Below are positions 7,530-15,222 of a DNA stretch of 35,532 nt, piece after piece. Both the position numbers and the translations under genes were made by a program. The notes below the pieces were generated by a model. The model made no database searches and was not told the DNA's origin. It worked only from the letters and a program-made list of their open reading frames with translations. Origin of the DNA: Eubacteriales Family XIII. Incertae Sedis bacterium. Its GTDB lineage: Bacteria > Bacillota > Clostridia > Peptostreptococcales > Anaerovoracaceae. The stretch spans positions 1 through 35,532 of the forward strand of contig JAISJM010000177.1 of assembly GCA_031261525.1 (NCBI GenBank), given 5' to 3'. Numbering within the stretch: the stretch's first letter is position 1; the number at the start of each line of letters is the position of its first letter.

Positions 7530-8387
7530 TTACTTGATGGAGCCTTCGACCATGCCCTTGATGATGTGTTTCTGAGCAAAGAGGAAGAGGATTACAATCG
7601 GAATCATCGCGAGGAATGCTGCCGATAGAATCAAATCCCACTGTTTGACGTAGGAGCCTACAAACGACGTAACCGCAACTGGCAGTGTTTTGTGTGCGCC
7701 ATTTAATCCAAGCATCAAAGATGGAAGTAGGAAGTCATTCCAGATCCAGATACCGTTGAGAATGAGGATTGTCATCTGCACAGGTCTGAGTAAGGGGAAG
7801 ATGACCGTGAAGAAAGTCTTGCCTCTCGAACAACCATCAATCGCTGCCGCCTCTTCGAGCTCGACAGGAATGCCTTTGACGAAACCATGAAGAATGAAGA
7901 CGGACATGGAACCACCGAATCCGATGTAAGCGAAGATTAATCCGCCATAACTCTGTAAGAACTGAATTCCTGTAAAGTCTTGAATACTTCTAAATGTTGA
8001 CAATAATGGGAGCATGACAACTTGAAATGGGATAACCATCGCTGCAACGAGGAGCATGAAGATGAATCCAGACCACTTTGTCTTATTTCTACAGAGTACC
8101 CATGCTGCCATAGATGCGCAGACGGTGACGAGTACGAGTGAAAATATCGTAACAATCAATGAACTTGCAAATGAATTCCAATAGTTGAAATTGCTATTTG
8201 TGATGACATTTTTAAAATTCGTGGCGACCTGTGATAAATCATCAGGAAGCCCAATCGGATTTGTGACGATTTTGGCGCTCGTCTTCATCATATTGAGTAC
8301 GACCAATACAAATGGCGATAGCATAACGAGACCGATGATGATTGCGCCAATCTCAAACGCGTTGTTTCTTATTCTTTCAGCTCTCAT
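7530..8387 (-). CDS. Carbohydrate ABC transporter permease, MalG type
   Basis: 285-residue inner-membrane permease of the CUT1 sugar importer class, with six predicted helices. The cytoplasmic EAA loop that docks the ATPase reads EEAAAIDGCSRGKTFFTVIFP near residue 190. The C-terminal LFLFAQKHIIKGMVEGSIK is the usual MalG-type ending. Its ATG overlaps the stop codon of the upstream permease by one base (TAATG), implying translational coupling; AAGGAGG is 10 nt upstream. Third gene of the binding protein-permease-permease unit. No ATPase is present in the unit, so a shared MsmK/MalK-like ATPase elsewhere is expected. The sugar is not determinable. Confidence 0.93.
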   Translation of the reverse strand: MRAERIRNNAFEIGAIIIGLVMLSPFVLVVLNMMKTSAKIVTNPIGLPDDLSQVATNFKNVITNSNFNYWNSFASSLIVTIFSLVLVTVCASMAAWVLCRNKTKWSGFIFMLLVAAMVIPFQVVMLPLLSTFRSIQDFTGIQFLQSYGGLIFAYIGFGGSMSVFILHGFVKGIPVELEEAAAIDGCSRGKTFFTVIFPLLRPVQMTILILNGIWIWNDFLLPSLMLGLNGAHKTLPVAVTSFVGSYVKQWDLILSAAFLAMIPIVILFLFAQKHIIKGMVEGSIK

Positions 8388-9430
8388 TATAACTCAACCT
8401 CCTTCTTCTTGCTCAATGCAACCTGCGTGAGCGATACGATGGCTAAGACGATGAAAAATATTACAGCCTTTGTCTGACCCATCGCGTAGTTCGTCTTGGT
8501 GATGGCGGTATTGTATATATTGAGTGCTAAGAACTCTGTGGATTGGACGGCTTTGCCCGCGAGCATACGCGTTGGCGCACCACCCGTGATGGACAAGTTC
8601 AAATCAAACTGCTTGAACGAATTGATGAGTGTCAAGAAGATACACACGGTAAATGTATTGGCAATCATCGGAATCTTAATCTTTAACAAGGTTGTCAGCG
8701 GCGAAGCGCCATCGATACCTGATGCTTCGAGGACATCTTTTGGAATCGTCTGAAGTCCTGTGACGTAAATCATCATGATATAGCCTGAATACTGCCAGGT
8801 ACTTACGATGACGATTGCGATAAATGCGCTATTTGGGTTGGAAAGCATGGATTCTGGTGAAATCATGATGAATACTTTGTTGAAGATAAACTGCCATACA
8901 TAACCAAGGACGATACCACCGATTAGATTTGGTACGAAGTATACAGCTCGGTATACGTTGGTTCCTTTAATCTTCGATGAGCAAAGCAATGCGAGACCGA
9001 AAGCGACGACATTTACACAAATCATGTTGACTACTGTGAACAGGAATGTCACGACAAAGGAGTAAATATAGTCATTTTGCTGGAACATCGTAACATAATT
9101 CTCAAGACCAACAAACTTTGTGAATCCGACGCCATTCCAGTTTGTCAGTGAGTAGAAAATACCTAAGATAAAGGGAACGATGACCGTGACTACAAAAGTC
9201 AGCAGGACAGGTATGAGAAACAAAATATTGATAATTTTGTTGTTTGCTTTGTCAATTGGTAGGCTATAAATGCCTATAACGAGTGCGACGATGCCTAAGA
9301 TGAGCAGTGGCCCTCTGAGTTCAATATCGCCCAAGTAAAGATTTACACTATCGGATAAATCCATAAATAAGGAGAATCCGATTAAGGCTGCCGCGGCAAC
9401 GAATCCGGCGATTGATATAATCTTTTTCAC
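8387..9430 (-). CDS. Carbohydrate ABC transporter permease, MalF type
   Basis: About 347 residues, about eight hydrophobic segments: two extra N-terminal ones (IISIAGFVAAAALIGFSLF and the segment around LLILGIVALVIGIY) before the six-helix core. EAA loop: LEASGIDGASPLTTLLKIKIP. I place the start at the GTG at 9428-9430 because GGGGG stands 8 nt before it and MKKIISIAG is a sensible beginning; an in-frame GTG at 9469 adds 13 polar residues with a weaker site. It pairs with the MalG-type permease downstream. A 370-bp spacer with a hairpin separates it from the binding-protein gene upstream. Confidence 0.92.
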   Translation of the reverse strand: MKKIISIAGFVAAAALIGFSLFMDLSDSVNLYLGDIELRGPLLILGIVALVIGIYSLPIDKANNKIINILFLIPVLLTFVVTVIVPFILGIFYSLTNWNGVGFTKFVGLENYVTMFQQNDYIYSFVVTFLFTVVNMICVNVVAFGLALLCSSKIKGTNVYRAVYFVPNLIGGIVLGYVWQFIFNKVFIMISPESMLSNPNSAFIAIVIVSTWQYSGYIMMIYVTGLQTIPKDVLEASGIDGASPLTTLLKIKIPMIANTFTVCIFLTLINSFKQFDLNLSITGGAPTRMLAGKAVQSTEFLALNIYNTAITKTNYAMGQTKAVIFFIVLAIVSLTQVALSKKKEVEL

Positions 9431-9801
9431 GTTGTATACCCCCGTATCATGTCGTGATGTAATATGCACCTGTACATATTGGGTTGATGGCTACTCTTTC
9501 ATGATTTGATAATTTAGTCGATTTGGTTTTTGTTTTGGATTGGATTTTGGTTTATTTTCACGACTATTTCGTGATTTTTTTTGTTCTTTCGGCTCCATTT
9601 ATTTGTTGCTATCTGTTGCTACAAGTTGCTACTATAAATGTCGCAATATTATGACTTTTTAAATTTATACCATACCCGTGTGACCTTCGTAGGAGATTCC
9701 CATTCGGGTCGCACGGGTATGATAGGTTGGAACATCACACAGGAATGACAAGGTTGTAAGGTCACGCGAGTATGACAAGAATAGCGTTGTTACTTGTTTT
9801 A
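9431..9801. repeat. Spacer in the sugar importer unit with a strong hairpin
   Basis: Inverted repeat at 9671-9685 and 9707-9721 (CATACCCGTGTGACC against its complement, 14 of 15 paired with a G-T change). Further copies of its parts follow (CGAGTATGAC near 9767). Three GTTGCTA units stand at 9604-9632. There is no T-run after the hairpin on the minus strand, so it looks more like an mRNA-stabilising or processing hairpin 3' of the binding-protein gene than a terminator. No gene seen. Confidence 0.55.
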
Positions 9802-11115
9802 TTACTTCGCTTGATTTGCAATATAATCAGCGATTGCAGTACCCATCATGTCTACGAACTTCGTTTGGTCAATTTCACCCTTTGCATAGAGTTCAAAGAC
9901 TGGAGCAGTTGCGTTTTGAGCAATACCTAGTGGCATATAATTCCAATCCCAAGCATAAGTTGTCTCAGATTGCATTCTCTCAAATAGGTTTGCAGAAATT
10001 GGTGTAGATGGTGTATATTTGCAGCTCTTGTAAGCAGATACAGCTCCACAATCTTCAACGAACATCTTCTGTCCAGCGTCACTGAGTAGGATATCATCAA
10101 GGAATGCTAATGCAGCATCAAGATTCTTGCTATCCTTGCTTACAGCCCACCATGATGGAGAATCTGCTGTGACACCTGGTGTGTCTTCTTCGAGCATTGC
10201 GTAAGGTAGAATTCCTGCGTTTTCAACTGGCTTACCTGTTGATTCTACTGTGTACTCAGGGAGTGAAGGATCGAGCCAGTTACCCTGTGTGATAAATGCA
10301 GCCTTACCATTTGCAAATAATGCAAGTTGGTCATCGTATGTACCAGATTCGAGGACTGTTTTGTCTGCATACTGACATAATAGTGCGAAATAATCCGCGA
10401 ACTGTGTCATTCTATCTTTGTCAATTTCACCCTTATTTAGAAGGTCTAAGTACTTTTGATCTCCAATTTTCTGACCCATGGAAAGGTAAGAAGAGAAGAT
10501 GTGATTGCCTGTTGACCAGTACATCTGACCAGACTCTGCAGCTACTGAGATAACAGACTGGAGACCAAGCTCAGCTTTCTTTGCTTCAAGTGTCTCAAAT
10601 GCAGCTTTCTGTGCATTGATATTGGTAAGTGTATCTGGGTCAATACCAGCAGCTTGCAAGATATCTGCGTTGTAGACAAGTCCAACACCTTCTACGGAGT
10701 ACGGTGCACCGATAATCTTGCCATCCGTATCCTTCAGTGCCATATCTGTATCTTCTACCCATTTCTCATGGCTGAGATCGTAATACATATCACCAAAACT
10801 AGGAATATCTCCAAATGTTGTTACAAAGATGTCAGGCATGTTTCCTGCCGCTTTGTAGTTTTTAATCTGACCTGAGATATCAACGCCACCACCGAGTGAC
10901 TCGATGACAACTTCCTGACCCGTTCTTTCTTCGTAGTCCTTTGCGTAAGCCTTGAGCTGCTTGTCAATCTCAATCTTACCATTGACGAGTCTGATTGCTT
11001 TCTTCGATGACTTACTGCTTCCGCCACCGTCGCCAGCTTTGTTGGAACATGCGGCAAACATGGATACTACCATCATTGCGCACAATGCAAGTGCAACTAA
11101 TTTCTTCATCTTCAT
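9802..11115 (-). CDS. Sugar-binding lipoprotein of ABC importer (family 1 solute-binding)
   Basis: 437-residue extracellular lipoprotein. The signal peptide MKMKKLVALALCAMMVVSMF ends in the lipobox FAAC, with Cys-23 as the lipidated residue, followed by a Gly/Ser/Lys linker. The mature part has the type-1 extracellular binding fold: LKAYAKDYEERTGQEVVIE near residue 55, NMPDIFVTTFGD near 115, GKAAFITQGNWLDP near 265 and DAALAFLDDILLSDAGQKMF near 350. GGAGGAG precedes the start. It captures the sugar for the two downstream permeases and is first in the unit, behind a consensus promoter with repeated operator-like sequence. Ligand unknown. Confidence 0.93.
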   Translation of the reverse strand: MKMKKLVALALCAMMVVSMFAACSNKAGDGGGSSKSSKKAIRLVNGKIEIDKQLKAYAKDYEERTGQEVVIESLGGGVDISGQIKNYKAAGNMPDIFVTTFGDIPSFGDMYYDLSHEKWVEDTDMALKDTDGKIIGAPYSVEGVGLVYNADILQAAGIDPDTLTNINAQKAAFETLEAKKAELGLQSVISVAAESGQMYWSTGNHIFSSYLSMGQKIGDQKYLDLLNKGEIDKDRMTQFADYFALLCQYADKTVLESGTYDDQLALFANGKAAFITQGNWLDPSLPEYTVESTGKPVENAGILPYAMLEEDTPGVTADSPSWWAVSKDSKNLDAALAFLDDILLSDAGQKMFVEDCGAVSAYKSCKYTPSTPISANLFERMQSETTYAWDWNYMPLGIAQNATAPVFELYAKGEIDQTKFVDMMGTAIADYIANQAK

Positions 11116-11239
11116 AACTACTCCTCCAAGTTATTTTCGAAGTACCGTTTATGCGAGCTTGTACTTCATCCCTCTTCCCACGGTAGAGCTGTGGTTTTTG
11201 AAACCGCCTGCAATGATTGTCAACATCCAATTTGATTCA

Positions 11240-11258
11240 ATCCTTGTGGAACGTGTTT
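11240..11258. promoter_or_regulatory. Operator-like repeat, downstream copy
   Basis: The plus strand reads ATCCTTGTGGAACGTGTTT, identical at 18 of 19 positions to 11278-11296 and 38 bp from it. It falls at about +8 to +26 of the predicted transcript, a typical repressor position. Confidence 0.6.
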
Positions 11259-11272
11259 CATCTTGTAGGTAT

Positions 11273-11301
11273 ATAATATCCTTGTGGAACATGTTTGTCA
11301 A
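11273..11301 (-). promoter_or_regulatory. Consensus promoter of the sugar importer with embedded operator copy
   Basis: On the minus strand TTGACA (11296-11301), 17 bp, TATTAT (11273-11278). The spacer is almost exactly occupied by one copy of the repeat ATCCTTGTGGAACATGTTT (11278-11296, plus-strand reading). The importer leader is about 150 nt long. Confidence 0.8.
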
Positions 11302-11335
11302 CAGTTTTTGTATAAAAATCTCAGATTTCTTTTTG

Positions 11336-11349
11336 TGTGATTTTTCACA
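11336..11349. promoter_or_regulatory. TGTGA-N4-TCACA palindrome
   Basis: TGTGATTTTTCACA, centred about 77 bp upstream of the predicted importer start, an activator-like position. The same sequence plus GAT occurs in the opposite orientation at 17131-17147. Confidence 0.45.
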
Positions 11350-11552
11350 GATTGGATTTTAAATGATTGAATTTGATATTGATTCCGATCAAGTCGGTCA
11401 CAATGGTATGCAAATGTCGCAATAGCAAGTCTACTTCGTATGATTGACTTTGAAACTTGTGACAAAATATTGCAAATGTTAGATTCAGATATATCGCGAC
11501 AGCTTATTATTTTGGTAACATTGTGGTAATGGATGCTTCATATTTTAGGGGG
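11350..11552. other. Spacer without recognised gene
   Basis: AT-rich upstream region of the sugar importer. It includes AAATGTCGCAATA at about 11409, also found at about 9637. I see no coding frame with a ribosome binding site here. Confidence 0.4.
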
Positions 11553-11912
11553 GATTGGGGTGATGATTGGGGTGATGATTGGGGTGATGTGAACCCGTTA
11601 TTGTGGAGGTGTCAACTCCAGTAATTAAAGGTGATGATTGAGGGTGATGATTGGGGTGATGTGAACCGTAGGTGTCCGTATTGAGAAATAAGGGTGGATT
11701 GAATGTGATGTAAACCTGAGGTGTCCGTATTGAGAAGTAGGGGTGGATTGAATGTGATGTGAACTTAATTGTATCGGTATTGAGAAGAGAGGATGGATTG
11801 AATGTGATGTGAACCTGAGGTGTCAGTATTGAGAAGTGGGGGTGGATTGAATGTGATGTGAACCTAATTGTATCGGTATTGTATCGATATTGAGGCGTGG
11901 GAATGGATTGAT
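11553..11912. repeat. Minisatellite region: 12-bp and 49-bp units
   Basis: Three perfect copies of GATTGGGGTGAT run at 11553-11588. A degenerate stretch follows, then five imperfect tandem units of 49-50 bp: 11656-11704, 11705-11753, 11754-11803, 11804-11852 and a longer rearranged one at 11853-11912. Each begins GTGATGTGAAC and ends GGATTGAAT or a variant. Two subtypes alternate (TGAGGTGTCCG and TTAATTGTATCG), suggesting a 100-bp higher-order period. There is no coding potential and strong G/T strand bias. Confidence 0.85.
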
Positions 11913-11939
11913 ATTGTTTTGAGAAAACGTCTAGGTCTG

Positions 11940-12051
11940 GTTTGTACGAAAAAGTGGCTTAACTGGCGTGAGATGTAAGGTTGCGGAGATTGCATACTCG
12001 GCTGGCCATGCATCCGAAAAGGCGCCTTAACTGGCGTGAGTTGTAAGGTTG
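11940..12051. repeat. 111-bp duplication, copy A
   Basis: Matches 12214-12324 over its whole length with under ten differences. Begins GTTTGTACGAAAAAG and contains TGCATACTCGGCTGG. It carries CTTAACTGGCGTGAGATGTA (extending to AAGGTTG) at both ends, 11958-11983 and 12026-12051. Confidence 0.88.
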
Positions 12052-12103
12052 TAGAACAATAATACAAATACTTCGCGTTTTCAAGCGACAAAGGGGTATG
12101 GTT

Positions 12104-12170
12104 TACGCAAAAGTCGCAATTCGGACCCAAAATACCGTCTTTTATGGGACGAAAATACGAGTTTTGCGTA
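12104..12170. repeat. Long imperfect hairpin
   Basis: Arms 12104-12128 and 12146-12170 (outer TACGCAAAA / TTTTGCGTA perfect, then interrupted pairing to GGGAC). No T-run follows on either strand. Similar in plan to the hairpin at 12404-12477. Confidence 0.65.
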
Positions 12171-12213
12171 ATATATGTGATCGCATGGCATGCTAGGTGC
12201 CTCATGCACACAA

Positions 12214-12324
12214 GTTTGTACAAAAAAGCAGCTTAACTGAGTGAGATGTAAGGTTGCGAAGATTGCATACTCGGCTGGCTATGCATCCGAAAAGGTGCCT
12301 TAACTGGCGTGAGATGTAAGGTTG
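12214..12324. repeat. 111-bp duplication, copy B
   Basis: Second copy of 11940-12051. Its left end, 12210-12231, is ACAAGTTTGTACAAAAAAGC followed by AG. The right-hand end continues into sequence resembling the reverse complement of the palindromic element at 2753-2820. Confidence 0.88.
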
Positions 12325-12403
12325 GTATCACTTTTGGCGCATTTTTGAGTCTAGAACTGATGCCGTTTCCTGATAATGTCTAGCATGGGGGCATTTTGAC
12401 ATA

Positions 12404-12477
12404 CAAGCGCGAAAAAGTCGCAGTTTTCACATAAATAAGGGGGCTTATCTGTGAAAATGTCGACTTTTTCGCGCTTG
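12404..12477. repeat. Long hairpin with perfect 17-bp arms
   Basis: CAAGCGCGAAAAAGTCG at 12404-12420 pairs perfectly with 12461-12477. A second 8-bp block (TTTTCACA / TGTGAAAA) and an inner ATAAG / CTTAT stem extend it. It is not followed by a T-run. Probably a REP-like or miniature mobile hairpin, or a structured RNA segment. The stretch 12478-12685 holds no gene, only a small hairpin CAGAATGC-GCA-GCATTCTG at 12649-12667 behind the lacI-type gene, without a T-run. Confidence 0.8.
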
Positions 12478-12685
12478 GTAATTTAATTACTGACTCAGCT
12501 GGTGACAGTAAATAGGCTTAAAATGGTTTAATCGCTATGAATTCTGTCACGAAGTCGACATCGCAATCGATAATGTGCTATTTCTTGAGGCGATAGATGC
12601 GATATGAGTGGTATGAATTTGTGACATCACTTGACCTATCATATCAACCAGAATGCGCAGCATTCTGCACACCTTTTATTTTGAT

Positions 12686-13672
12686 CTATGCGGTCTCGCC
12701 CTCGCGCAGAGTCACGGGGATATAAGTCGCAAGGGTCTCGGGTTTTCTACCATCGAGCATCTGCATAATCGCCTCGACACTGCGTCTCGCAATCTCCGAC
12801 ATATCCTGTACAATCGTTGTCATACTGATGATGCTCATCTTGGATGCAAAGGTTCCGTCCATTGCCACAATGGCAAATTCTTCAGGGACTTTTACACCCA
12901 ATTTAATCGCAGCATTCAAAAATGCGGTTGCACCAACTTCCGCAGTCATGATTCCATCTGGATGTCCATCCGCTTGTAACAATTCAGTCGCAAGCTGGTA
13001 GTATTCATCGTAGCCAAAATTATTCCAATCTACACGACGTAGGGTCGTCTTGATGCCCTCATCTTCGAGAATCTCCCGAAGTACATCGAACCGCATCTCG
13101 GTTAAAGCAAGAACCTCGTGGTTCTCTGCCGTAATCTGGAGTACATTTTTGCAGTTGTTTTTAATAAATACTTCCGCTGCAATCTCGCCAAATTGGATAT
13201 TGTCCGAAATTACCACGGGAATACCTTCAAGCGCATGATCGAGCATGATGATTGGCTTTCCTTTTTCGACAAACTCAATATAGACTTGTTCGTCGAGCCC
13301 ACATACTGCCGAAATCACGCCATCGATGATATTTGTACGGAAGAAATTAAAATATTCTTTCTCAATCTCCAGTTTATCATCCGTAGAACACAGCATGAGT
13401 TTATATCCACGCGCTTGAAGTTCCTTCTCCATATAGCTCGCAAGCGCTGCAAAATATGTATGCTTGATATCCGAGATAATCATCGCAATGATGCCAGATT
13501 TCTTGCGAAACATATTGCGCGCCAATTCATTGGGCACATAATTCAACTCTTTCATCGCGTATTCAATCTTCTCGCGCGTCTCCTCGGAGACATAACCGCT
13601 GTCATTGAGCACGCGTGACACGGTGCTGATTGCGACGCCAGCATGTTTTGCGACATCTCTTATCGTTGCCAT
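12686..13672 (-). CDS. LacI-family transcriptional repressor
   Basis: 328-residue regulator. N-terminal LacI HTH: MATIRDVAKHAGVAISTVSR, then LNDSGYVSEETREKIEYAMK and the hinge YVPNELARNMFRKKSG. A periplasmic-binding-protein-like effector domain follows (IAMIISDIKHTYFAALASYME, DGVISAVCG, EEFAIVAMDGT). I use the ATG at 13670-13672 because AGAGGAACGAAA stands directly before it; a TTG-initiated extension to 13693 is less likely. No transport or sugar gene follows it, but the divergent-less sugar importer 1.5 kb away is the obvious candidate target. It is the likeliest, though unproven, reader of the TGTGGAAC operators. Confidence 0.92.
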   Translation of the reverse strand: MATIRDVAKHAGVAISTVSRVLNDSGYVSEETREKIEYAMKELNYVPNELARNMFRKKSGIIAMIISDIKHTYFAALASYMEKELQARGYKLMLCSTDDKLEIEKEYFNFFRTNIIDGVISAVCGLDEQVYIEFVEKGKPIIMLDHALEGIPVVISDNIQFGEIAAEVFIKNNCKNVLQITAENHEVLALTEMRFDVLREILEDEGIKTTLRRVDWNNFGYDEYYQLATELLQADGHPDGIMTAEVGATAFLNAAIKLGVKVPEEFAIVAMDGTFASKMSIISMTTIVQDMSEIARRSVEAIMQMLDGRKPETLATYIPVTLREGETA

Positions 13673-13703
13673 TTTCGTTCCTCTTTCTTTCAATATTTAA
13701 TGA

Positions 13704-13783
13704 CTACCGCTGTCATTGAGCATGCGACACGGTGCTGATTGCGACGCCAGCATGCGCTACGTCATCACTCTTACCTCTATCAT
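13704..13783 (-). pseudogene. Decayed duplicate of the lacI-type gene 5' end
   Basis: The stretch repeats about 80 bp of the neighbouring regulator's start (13597-13672): CCGCTGTCATTGAGCA, then ACACGGTGCTGATTGCGACG and CCAGCATG are shared. A TA loss near the middle and several substitutions break the frame (a stop follows eight codons after the equivalent ATG). It lies immediately upstream of the intact gene, so it is a remnant of a tandem duplication. Confidence 0.8.
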
Positions 13784-13788
13784 TTTCC

Positions 13789-14022
13789 AATGCACTTGCT
13801 GATAATCCGAGCACTCGTCTGTCAGTGCACCGGCAGTCCTAAAAAACAGGTCATTTTTTCAATATTCTTGCCTGCAATCCGAACGGCTGTCTTCGAAATC
13901 TATAAAGGCAGCGGGAATGTCATCTTTTAATATTCTTGAAGATAATCCGAACGGCTGTCTTCGAAATCTATGAAGACAACGGGAATGTCATCTTTCCAAT
14001 GCTCATCGGTAATCCGAACACT
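13789..14022. repeat. Tandem repeat of 68-72 bp between birA and the lacI-type gene
   Basis: Units at 13789-13860 (most diverged), 13861-13928, 13929-13997 and a partial unit from 13998 that runs into the birA 3' end at 14023. Shared core: AATCCGAACGGCTGTCTTCG and GGGAATGTCATCTTT. The third unit folds as GTCTTC-N9-GAAGAC. Confidence 0.85.
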
Positions 14023-15057
14023 TTATATTTGAATACTAATTTCGCCATAGGACAGGTGCTCCACAAGGTAATCGTCATGTTGCACACCATCAATACTCAT
14101 AATCCGCACACGAAGACTGCCGTCATATTCGATCGTCTCCGCAAGCCCCTCATAATTCATGCCTTGCTTGACAAAACGCACAGGTTCGCCAATCACGCAC
14201 GAGTACGCACGATATGCATCCATAAGTTTTTTCTCATCTTGCGCAATCATATCAATGCAGGCGAGCAAATGTCGCAAAACTCTGCCCACGAAAACCGACC
14301 GCTCGCCCTGAGGCAAGTCTATAGATCCAACGATATCACGTAATTCCTCAGGCCATGACGCGATGTCAATCCCGATATTGATGCCGATGCCTACCACGAC
14401 TTTATCGATCGACATCGTCTCCACATCGGTGATTGCCTCTGTCAGAATACCGCAGACCTTTCGGCTGCCGACATAAATATCGTTGACCCATTTTATCTTT
14501 GGATGAACCATTTCTGCATAGAAATCTGGGTCTGATGACATTTGCTCCTCTATCGCATTCACGATTGCAACCGCTGCAGCAATTGTGACAAGAAGCATCT
14601 TATCCATTGGCAAATCAGGTTTTATAATCGTACTAAGATATACGCTTGACGCTTTTGGGGATACAAATGTCCGATTATGACGACCGCGACCCGCCGTCTG
14701 CTCATTGGCAATAATTATTGCCGGAAAATTCATCGCAGTTGATTGATTCAACATCCGCTTTGCTTCGTTATTTGTAGAATCGATGGTATTCAATACGATG
14801 ACATTGCAAGCGGGCAATCCCAGCGCTGCCGCAATATCCTGTGCATAGATATTGTCTGGTGACTGCTCAAGCACATAACCGCTTCTCGTCTTGGCTGTGA
14901 TTTCGATACCATCTTTGCGCAGTTCCGCGATGGCTTTGTTGACCGCTGCGCGTGAAATGCCAAGCTGCCCTGCAATCTGCTCGCCAGAAACGGGTTGTCT
15001 TAGATTACTTTCCAGAATTTCCAGAACCTTATTTTTTGTTGATATCTTTAAAATCAT
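14023..15057 (-). CDS. birA: Biotin-protein ligase / biotin operon repressor
   Basis: Activates biotin to biotinyl-AMP and attaches it to carboxylase biotin-acceptor lysines; also a probable DNA-binding repressor. Residues 1-60 are a winged helix (NKVLEILESNLRQPVSGEQI, ISRAAVNKAIAELRKDGIEI). The ligase core has TIDSTNNEAKRM, the biotinyl-AMP loop ANEQTAGRGRHNRTF, KIKWVNDIYVGSRKVCGIL and VVGIGINIG. A small C-terminal domain follows; 344 residues, normal length for the two-function type. The start ATG (15055-15057) has a GGGA just upstream; a TTG nine bases earlier is possible. The last tandem-repeat unit intrudes into its 3' end, which may have altered the last few residues (SYGEISIQI). Confidence 0.93.
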   Translation of the reverse strand: MILKISTKNKVLEILESNLRQPVSGEQIAGQLGISRAAVNKAIAELRKDGIEITAKTRSGYVLEQSPDNIYAQDIAAALGLPACNVIVLNTIDSTNNEAKRMLNQSTAMNFPAIIIANEQTAGRGRHNRTFVSPKASSVYLSTIIKPDLPMDKMLLVTIAAAVAIVNAIEEQMSSDPDFYAEMVHPKIKWVNDIYVGSRKVCGILTEAITDVETMSIDKVVVGIGINIGIDIASWPEELRDIVGSIDLPQGERSVFVGRVLRHLLACIDMIAQDEKKLMDAYRAYSCVIGEPVRFVKQGMNYEGLAETIEYDGSLRVRIMSIDGVQHDDYLVEHLSYGEISIQI

Positions 15058-15080
15058 TTTTCCCAAACTAACTACTTCGT

Positions 15081-15172
15081 TTACTGTTACTGTTACTGTT
15101 ACTGTTACTGTTACTGCTACTGTTACTGTTACTGTTACTGTTACTGTTACTGTTACTGTTACTGTTACTGTT
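15081..15172. repeat. Hexamer array (TTACTG)n in the birA leader
   Basis: About 15 uninterrupted hexamers, one with a single T to C change at 15117. It starts 24 bp upstream of the birA ATG and ends next to a perfect -10 (15174-15179, TATAAT on the minus strand). Nearly the whole array would be transcribed as 5' leader. Confidence 0.95.
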
Positions 15173-15173
15173 C

Positions 15174-15179
15174 ATTATA
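15174..15179 (-). promoter_or_regulatory. Possible birA -10 element
   Basis: TATAAT on the minus strand directly upstream of the hexamer array. No good -35 is seen 16-18 bp away, so this is a weak or regulated promoter if used. Confidence 0.4.
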
Positions 15180-15222
15180 CTATGTTATCCATCGTGATAA
15201 TCCTAAATTATGCTTATTTTCA

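Noticed and set aside
11656..11912. CRISPR array
   Set aside because: Units are contiguous 49-50 bp imperfect tandems without unique spacers, and no cas gene is present.
11864..12223. 119-codon open frame on the minus strand in the repeat region
   Set aside because: It runs through the minisatellite, the 111-bp duplication and a hairpin, has no ribosome site and no recognisable motif.
12210..12231. Cloning-vector contamination suggested by the attB1-like sequence
   Set aside because: Flanks belong to the native duplicated repeat, with a diverged natural copy 270 bp away and no vector sequence; kept only as a curiosity.
12649..12667. Intrinsic terminator of the lacI-type gene
   Set aside because: Perfect 8-bp stem but no T-run on the minus strand.
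13936..14343. Plus-strand frame overlapping the tandem repeat and birA
   Set aside because: It is mostly antisense to birA and begins in repeat DNA; no start signal.
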